The position numbers and the translations under genes are program-made. From Siphonodentalium dalli (taxonomy: Eukaryota > Mollusca > Scaphopoda > Gadilida > Siphonodentaliidae), in contig CP136069.1 in assembly GCA_032622095.1 (NCBI GenBank), positions 86,946,958-87,010,957 on the forward strand: a DNA stretch of 64,000 nucleotides, written 5' to 3'. Within the stretch, counting starts at the first letter, position 1. Every line of letters begins with the position of its first letter. Shown in pieces: positions 59,131 to 64,000 of this stretch. Under the pieces are notes generated by a model, which was given only the letters and a program-made list of their open reading frames with translations, did no database searches and was not told where the DNA came from.

Positions 59131-59136
59131 TTTATT
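59131..59136 (-). terminator. Polyadenylation signal of the PC4-like gene
   Basis: AATAAA on the minus strand, 74 bases past the stop codon of the PC4-like frame. Confidence 0.55.
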
Positions 59137-59209
59137 AATATTAAAACCTGTACAAGAATAAATTATTCCTCAGAAGGCACAATTTAAAAGTCACTATACA
59201 GTATATAGT

Positions 59210-59830
59210 TCATACGTTATTAGGTGCATAATAGTTGCTCAGAGAGGGATTGCACTCACTGCACGTTAACATGTCAAGCTGGTTGTTATGCTGCAAATAG
59301 CACGGAATTAGAGTTTCCAGTACCGGAGCAACCGTGCACACTTCTTCCGATGCTGCTATCATCGCGTCTAATTCATCAGCACGCATCGTCACACCTTTTT
59401 TCGTCGGTAGAGGGTCATCATTGTTTTTAGCGTAGAAAAACTGCCTCACGTGTACCACGCGATTATCAGAATCCAGCGTTAGGAAAACATTATGTCCCAA
59501 ATGTATTTTGTCCATAACGACTCCTGCAACAATGTTTTCTTTCACAGTATGCATATGATCCATTAGAAGCTTCCATCGCTGCAGCGTCAAACTGATGCCG
59601 TAAGTGGTTGGTTTTTTAGGGCCTTCCCACCGTCTAAGGTCTATACGAGTCACTCCTTTAAGGTCTCCCACCGTCAAGTAACGGTCCCTGCCCAAGTGTT
59701 TAACAAGTTTTTTCGCTTCCATGATGTGTTCGGTTTGAGTGTCATTACGAAAATGATTTCCTTTATAGCCGTTTCGCTGGTTAGTTAGTGTAAAGGACCA
59801 ATCGTTTACGCCGTTTTTAATATCTGCCAA
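59210..59830 (-). CDS. Tandem PC4/SUB1-like single-stranded-DNA-binding protein
   Basis: Two copies of the PC4 (transcriptional coactivator p15) fold are visible. Domain 1 (residues about 44-100) has LGRDRYLTVGDLKG, IDLRRWE and YGISLTLQRWKLLMDH. Domain 2 (about 108-165) has IHLGHNVFLTLDSDN, VHVRQFFY and TKKGVTMRADELDAM. PC4 proteins bind ssDNA as dimers and act in transcription and repair; a fused pair could make an intramolecular dimer. A tail of about 40 residues contains LTCSE (188-192), an LxCxE motif. There is no upstream ATG in frame: the frame opens after a TGA, and TTTTCATTGGCAG just before residue 3 looks like a splice acceptor. The start is therefore uncertain and an upstream exon is probable. 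It is followed by an AATAAA. Lies on the same strand as the IAP gene. Confidence 0.8.
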   Translation of the reverse strand: MADIKNGVNDWSFTLTNQRNGYKGNHFRNDTQTEHIMEAKKLVKHLGRDRYLTVGDLKGVTRIDLRRWEGPKKPTTYGISLTLQRWKLLMDHMHTVKENIVAGVVMDKIHLGHNVFLTLDSDNRVVHVRQFFYAKNNDDPLPTKKGVTMRADELDAMIAASEEVCTVAPVLETLIPCYLQHNNQLDMLTCSECNPSLSNYYAPNNV

Positions 59831-59875
59831 TGAAAACAGGCGGCAAAGACCTTTTCAAATAATGACAGATGGGAC

Positions 59876-60175
59876 ATATACACATAATGATTTAATTTAC
59901 ACCATTAATTTTTAAGCTTTCACAACATGTTCCATCGCTTATACTTATCAATAAAGTGTCAGTTTCAAGTATGCGCTCATGACAGTCTTATACCCGAGGC
60001 ATTTTTTATAGCCACCATAAAAACAGTACAAAGTACTATTTGTATATACTGACGCTCAGGGCATATATGCATGATGTTTTAATTGTCTCCATTAATTTCT
60101 TTCAGCTCTCACTACACTGTACAGCAATTATTCATATCAATAAAGTGTCATTTTCAAGCATGCGCAGACATCTGT
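59876..60175. repeat. Imperfect direct duplication, about 180 bp, between the two minus-strand genes
   Basis: ATGAT(G)TTTAATT, CCATTAATTT, ATATCAATAAAGTGTCA and TTTCAAG(T/C)ATGCGC occur in order in both halves (about 59880-59985 and 60068-60165). Its position, upstream of the PC4-like gene and downstream of the IAP gene, suggests duplicated regulatory or 3'-end sequence. A TTTAAT at 60078-60083 (ATTAAA on the minus strand) is a possible IAP polyadenylation signal. Confidence 0.6.
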
Positions 60176-60206
60176 CAAACGTGACAACTGTGATCACATA
60201 GACAGC

Positions 60207-61013
60207 TCAGCTAAAGGCCCTGACATAAGCCTGAACTTCCTTTCTGCAAACGGGGCAATTATCCGAGCTAACTGCGCAGTAAGGACATAGATTGAAATGA
60301 CCACAAGGTAAGACAAGTACGCTTTTTTCTTTTTCCAAACACACGATACAGCCTGTATTACAATCTGTTTCCATATAGGCTGGTTCATTTCCCCCCTCAC
60401 TTTTTTTCCTTTTCCAAAAACACGCGAGACAACTAGTGTCGGCTGTGTCAGGCCAGTCATTTTCCCCATCGCTTCCTGATGGTAATTCTTGAACCATTTC
60501 CTTGAAAGAGTAAGGTTCTACGCCGGGTGAATTTTCTAAGGTGTTTCCCAATTCGCGCGCTGTTTGCTCCAAAGGGTACAGCTCCCTGTATGAATCAACA
60601 TCGGGTACATTGTTTACCGTTAAGACTGTCGATACTCTATTTTCATCCATTGTGAAGTTTTTCGCAGTTAAGTTTCTATTCACATCTGGACAGACATGAT
60701 CAAGATAATCCATATATTCACAATTTGGAAAATACTTCCGATGTTCATTTCGAGGATCCTCCGAGGGTCTCCATTCGTGCAAACGACAACCGCAACTGTA
60801 ACATATCGTTTTGTCATCGTGTCCTGTATAAAAAAAACCTGCTGAAGCTAAATCTTCAGCTGATACCGAGCCGGACCAATTTTCGAAAGTTTGTAACCTC
60901 GACTGCACGGTTCTGAGTGGCGGGTATGTCGGTTTCCAAATGGCCATCACACCGTAGAACTTTAAAATGTCCCTGAGAGTGGTAAAACACGTTTCAGAAG
61001 GTGGTATATCCAT
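60207..61013 (-). CDS. Inhibitor-of-apoptosis protein: one BIR and a C-terminal RING
   Basis: The frame begins MDIPPSET at the first ATG and encodes 268 residues without an intron. The BIR spans residues about 39-101, with RLQTFENW, AGFFYTGHDD and zinc ligands C71, C74, H91 and C98 (C-x2-C-x16-H-x6-C, the standard spacing). The RING spans 222-256: C-x2-C-x11-C-x-H-x3-C-x2-C-x6-C-x2-C, exactly the IAP pattern, and the chain ends a few residues later, as is usual. IAPs bind caspases or their regulators and ubiquitylate them. The linker is acidic with no CARD or UBA visible. IAPs are carried by several DNA viruses and are strongly expanded in molluscs, so viral use or host capture are both possible. 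All key residues are intact. It is transcribed divergently from the polymerase. Confidence 0.92.
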   Translation of the reverse strand: MDIPPSETCFTTLRDILKFYGVMAIWKPTYPPLRTVQSRLQTFENWSGSVSAEDLASAGFFYTGHDDKTICYSCGCRLHEWRPSEDPRNEHRKYFPNCEYMDYLDHVCPDVNRNLTAKNFTMDENRVSTVLTVNNVPDVDSYRELYPLEQTARELGNTLENSPGVEPYSFKEMVQELPSGSDGENDWPDTADTSCLACFWKRKKSEGGNEPAYMETDCNTGCIVCLEKEKSVLVLPCGHFNLCPYCAVSSDNCPVCRKEVQAYVRAFS

Positions 61014-61197
61014 ACCCCCCTTCACAGTCTATAACCGATGAAACTTAGTAATCAAATGCCTTGATTAAAAAAGCCACAAGGAAGCACGCCATCCTTATAA
61101 GTAAAAAATAACTGCCCAATCACGTTCTAACGACAGAGAAGTGTTACGAGGACTGTAAATTAATACATTCGTAACATTTTTTTTTCTCTGTTCCAGA
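61014..61197. promoter_or_regulatory. Divergent promoter region between IAP and polymerase genes
   Basis: These 184 bases are the only space between two head-to-head genes, so both promoters or leaders should lie here. A pyrimidine tract and TTCCAG (61178-61196) directly before the polymerase ATG look like a splice acceptor, so a 5' leader exon may lie further left. Confidence 0.5.
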
Positions 61198-62008
61198 ATG
61201 GAAAATTTCATCGCTACGCAGCTGTTCGCCGAAGGATACACTAGCAACCAACTACTGTCCGAAATATCCAGAAATGGGGGTTATATGACAGCCTTCAACA
61301 GGGCCTTATATGATCAGTTAGTTCGCATGGAATCTACAGCCGAACGGCCGTCTGCGACTGAGGGTCATACAACCCGACCGCCTAGACCCCCGAGTCATCC
61401 TATGGATTTGACCGTACGAACACCCCTCCCGCAAAGCCAACCCCTGGACTTGTCTTCACACGGTACAGCGGCACCTAGGCCTCACAGACCTCAGAGCCAG
61501 TCTCCGGTCCCGTTATCAAGGCGCAACCCCCCATCACCGTCACAGCCCTCTACACCGCCATCAGCTATGGATGTCGACACCCCCGCATCATCGCCACAGT
61601 CTTCAGAAAATCAGGCCGCTTCACAGTCATCAATCACGGAAACAAATCCCTCATCATCGCCGCAGTCTGACGTAGTTCAGGCCGCTTCACAGTCATCAAT
61701 CACGGAAACAACCCCCGTAAAGCCGTACGTCATTGAATTCCGTGAAAGGAAAACATTCATGCGTTCAGATGCTGTGGAGAAAATATATGACGTCAAATTT
61801 GACGACCAGTGGCACGGCCAAAGCATCACAGAATTGCATGACGGTTTGAATTCAATGTTCCAAGATGTCCTGGACACAGCGCGTGATGGCCTAGACGACA
61901 ACGATCTGGGACGTATGGTAATACACACTGAACAATTAGACAGACCCATTGTGGTGGAATTAACAGAATGGCAGTCACTCAACCCTACGCTAATCATGGA
62001 CAAGGTTA

Positions 62009-62211
62009 GTATTTCGTGCATAGTCTATGATAAATTCTCAATTAACAATACAGCTACACTTTTTATTAACTTTTATATTCCAAAGTGTGCCCCATGACTT
62101 ATTACAAGGTCTTATAAATTTAATATGTGCGTACCCAATTAAGTTAGCTCTCTTAGTTACTAAGCTGCGTGTGATAATGGGGGATTTATCTTTTTCATGT
62201 GGCCAACGTAG
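62009..62211 (+). other. Predicted intron 1 of the polymerase gene
   Basis: Donor GTATTT at 62009 and acceptor ending GTAG at 62211 keep the frame (phase 1) and retain codons before and after that look conserved. A stronger donor GTTAGT at 62005 paired with CACCAG at 62225 (phase 0) also keeps the frame but removes about seven residues. Confidence 0.6.
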
Positions 62212-63268
62212 TAACCTCCCACCAGAACTTGTCTTTGGACGGATCGTTCAGGATTACAGTAGGTTCTATAAGAATACCTAGAGGCTCCGGCAAAAACGGT
62301 ATACCGTTAGACAACGACCTATCAATTTTACGGAAAAGATCCATGGTATACATGAACAATAAGGACAAGGCATGTCTGTCAAGAGCTATAGTCGTTTGCA
62401 TCGCCCGGTTATCCATAGTCAAAGAGGATTTAAAAAGAATGTATCCTGGTCAGTCCAACATCGACATATTCTTGAAACATGGCAAGGTATCAGCCTGTTA
62501 TTACAAGGATATCACAAAGGGTTCCACAGCAAATGAACAGAGGGCGGCTGCATACAGCGTACTCTCAATATTAGGCCTATCTGCAAACGTTCCTGGTGAC
62601 TTGGCTGACATCCCGAAATTTGAGGACTTCTTCGAGGTCAACATAATTCTGATAAGTGCTGCAACGGGGAACAAAGTTAGCAGAGCAAACAACAAGTACC
62701 AGCGCAATATCTATCTTTACTATCAAGAACAGCAACACTTTACACCCATTGTATCCATCACCGGTTTCTTTCAAAAAGCTTTCTTTTGCCAACCCTGTCT
62801 CAAGGCCTTCCAAAACCGAACTGACCATGTATGTGACAACTATTGTATAGTGTGCAAAACCAAAGGCTGTTTGTACACCGAAAACAACATGACCTGTTCC
62901 AAATGCCACATGGCATGTCGCAGTGAAGAGTGTTTCCAGCGACACCTGCAGACGCCGAAAAACGACAAGTCTCAATGTGATTCATACTGGCGATGTACAC
63001 ATTGTACGAAGGTGATAAACATCAGACAAAGAGAAGAGAGTGAACACCACTGTGGTGAATTCAAATGTACATCGTGTCATCAGTGGTTAGTGGGCCACCA
63101 TAAATGCTTCATCAGACCGCCTACGCCTTGCGTCAAACCACACAAACTCATATATTTCGACTTTGAATCGACACAAGCGGAAATATTTTCTTGCGAAGCT
63201 GGTTACAAAATGGGCCCTCCTTGCAAGAAAACGTGTGATGAAAATCAAAGATGCAGCACTTGCAGAAG

Positions 63269-63351
63269 GTAAGCAAATAATTTTATACTTTATGATAAAT
63301 ACTCACATGCTTACCTCGTTTCAAACACTTACCTACATGTTTTAATTGCAG
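63269..63351 (+). other. Predicted intron 2 of the polymerase gene (83 bp)
   Basis: Donor AAG/GTAAGC and acceptor TTTTAATTGCAG/G. Removing it continues the cysteine-rich frame in phase 2, whereas the unspliced frame meets TAA at once. Confidence 0.8.
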
Positions 63352-63860
63352 GTGCATCGAGTGTAAACTACCTTACTGTGGCCTAAACAGACACATTCCC
63401 AATCTGGTGGTCACACAATCTAGTTGCGAGAAATGCGAAAACGACACCGTTGATGAACATTCAGTCTGCTCTAGCTGTGGTTCAAGATGCGCGGATTGCG
63501 CTCTGAGAGACAAAGAAGGTCAATTTAAAAAAAAACCCTGTTTGGACAAATCACAATGCGGTAAGAGGTAGTTTATCGCCTCTGGTGACAACACGCTCAT
63601 GGCTTTTGGATTGTGGCTGTTTACAGACGCCCACAAGGGGTTCACGGCTGTAAGCCACAATGGAAAAGCCTATGACAATATACTGCTGCTGGAATACCAG
63701 GTGTTCCAAGGAATACGTCCGACGGCTCTTATATATGCAGGGTCTAAGATCATGTACATGAAGACTCACCATGGCGTGCGTGTCATTGACAGCTTCAATT
63801 TCTTGGCCATGGGTCTCGGAGCATTGCCAGGTGCTTTCGACCTGAAAGAACTCAAAAAAG

Positions 63861-63950
63861 GTAAATAACCCTCTTTTATAGACCTCACTATAATCCCCCC
63901 CCCTAAAAAATGACACATGCCTAAAAATATTTTTGTTCTAACCCCTGCAG
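63861..63950 (+). other. Predicted intron 3 of the polymerase gene (90 bp)
   Basis: Donor AAG/GTAAAT and acceptor TAACCCCTGCAG/G. The flanking codons (LKELKK before, YFPHYFNT after) form a segment typical of this polymerase family, phase 1. Confidence 0.8.
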
Positions 63951-64000
63951 GTTACTTTCCCCACTACTTCAACACCAAAGAAAATGAAAACTACAGAGGT

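Larger units (their letters stand above)
59100..64000. mobile_element. Polinton/Maverick- or adintovirus-like element, left part (truncated by window)
   Basis: Compact, mostly intronless genes: a tandem PC4-like protein and an IAP on the minus strand and a divergent protein-primed-type family B polymerase on the plus strand. This polymerase type is diagnostic of Polintons and related mid-size DNA viruses integrated in animal genomes. The integrase, packaging ATPase, protease and capsid genes that would settle the assignment lie, if present, to the right of this window. Neither terminal repeat has been identified. The start is set at the left edge of the PC4 transcript; the array at 57.75-59.07 kb may belong to it. 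Alternative: a host locus of captured viral genes. Confidence 0.7.
61198..64000 (+). pseudogene. Protein-primed-type family B DNA polymerase, N-terminal part (split by introns, one in-frame stop, continues past window)
   Basis: Segment 1 (61198 to about 62008) has a disordered Pro/Ser-rich extension (residues 50-175) and then a conserved region. Segment 2 (about 62212-63268) has RIPRGSGKNG, LSRAIVVCIARL and an array of Cys/His pairs (CQPCLKAF, CIVCKTKGC, CSKCHMAC, CTHCTKV, CTSCHQW). The Exo I motif YFDFEST follows, with DFE at 63159-63167. Segment 3 (63352-63860) adds more Cys pairs and the Exo II-like SHNGKAYDN (63655-63681). Segment 4 begins at 63951 with YFPHYFNT. This is the N-terminal and exonuclease region of Polinton-type polymerases, which copy linear DNA from a protein primer. 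Three short GT-AG introns interrupt it. An in-frame TAG lies at 63569-63571, hence the pseudogene call. The polymerase palm is beyond the window. Confidence 0.85.

Overview
This is an AT-rich stretch of a eukaryotic, almost certainly animal, genome. It has spliceosomal intron signals, several broken APE-type non-LTR retrotransposons, tRNA-derived short repeats, TTAA-flanked and TA-flanked miniature inverted-repeat elements, and a virus-like DNA element that encodes an IAP (BIR plus RING) and a protein-primed-type family B DNA polymerase. Tandem-repeat elements that end in CAGA/CAAA microsatellites resemble the pearl/Helentron-associated elements known from bivalves. A marine lophotrochozoan, perhaps a mollusc, is therefore my guess, with low confidence. 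No bacterial operon, rRNA, canonical tRNA or CRISPR array is visible.

From 1 to about 51.7 kb the window is mostly a graveyard of mobile DNA. The left part has a three-level nested insertion (3.0-4.1 kb), a near-perfect palindrome (5.0 kb), a 2.1-kb tandem-repeat element with 122-bp units (5.5-7.7 kb), a CA-rich minisatellite (8.7-9.2 kb) and a fold-back element (9.35-9.8 kb). LINE copy 1 (11.0-14.2 kb, plus strand, frameshifted) follows, with two minus-strand LINE tails (14.6 and 15.2-15.9 kb). The middle has six copies of a TTAA-flanked inverted-repeat element about 480 bp long, two tRNA-like SINE copies, a long inverted repeat (21.0-21.7 kb), LINE copy 2 (25.3-27.7 kb, minus) and LINE copy 3 (28.07-33.99 kb, plus). 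LINE copy 3 is itself split by a 3.5-kb insertion. A repeat of about 2.1 kb occurs twice in tandem order (22.06-34.25 kb broken up by insertions, and 34.57-36.70 kb intact). The intact copy preserves the empty target site of LINE copy 3. A decayed P2X7-like cytoplasmic-domain fragment lies at 40.9-41.3 kb.

From 52.7 to 53.4 kb there is a candidate small two-exon gene on the minus strand. It has a TATA box, a consensus donor and acceptor in matching phase, and an 79-residue product with an acidic start and lysine/arginine clusters. I do not recognise its family. From 55.3 to 57.5 kb lies another composite element with about 130-bp tandem units and TTCGGAATA iterons.

The right end, 57.7-64.0 kb, is the most interesting part. 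A tandem array of CRE-like, ETS-like and YY1-like sites (57.75-59.07 kb) adjoins the start of a Polinton/Maverick- or adintovirus-like element that runs off the window. Its visible genes are a tandem PC4/SUB1-like single-stranded-DNA-binding protein (minus), an IAP with one BIR and an IAP-type RING (minus), and a divergently transcribed family B DNA polymerase (plus). The polymerase reading frame is divided by three short GT-AG introns and carries one in-frame TAG. Its long disordered N-terminal extension has two PxDL[S/T] CtBP-type motifs, and the PC4 protein ends with an LxCxE motif. Together these suggest replication (polymerase, ssDNA binding) and host control (apoptosis inhibition, possible CtBP and retinoblastoma-family contact). 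The host-control part is inference from short motifs and family knowledge.
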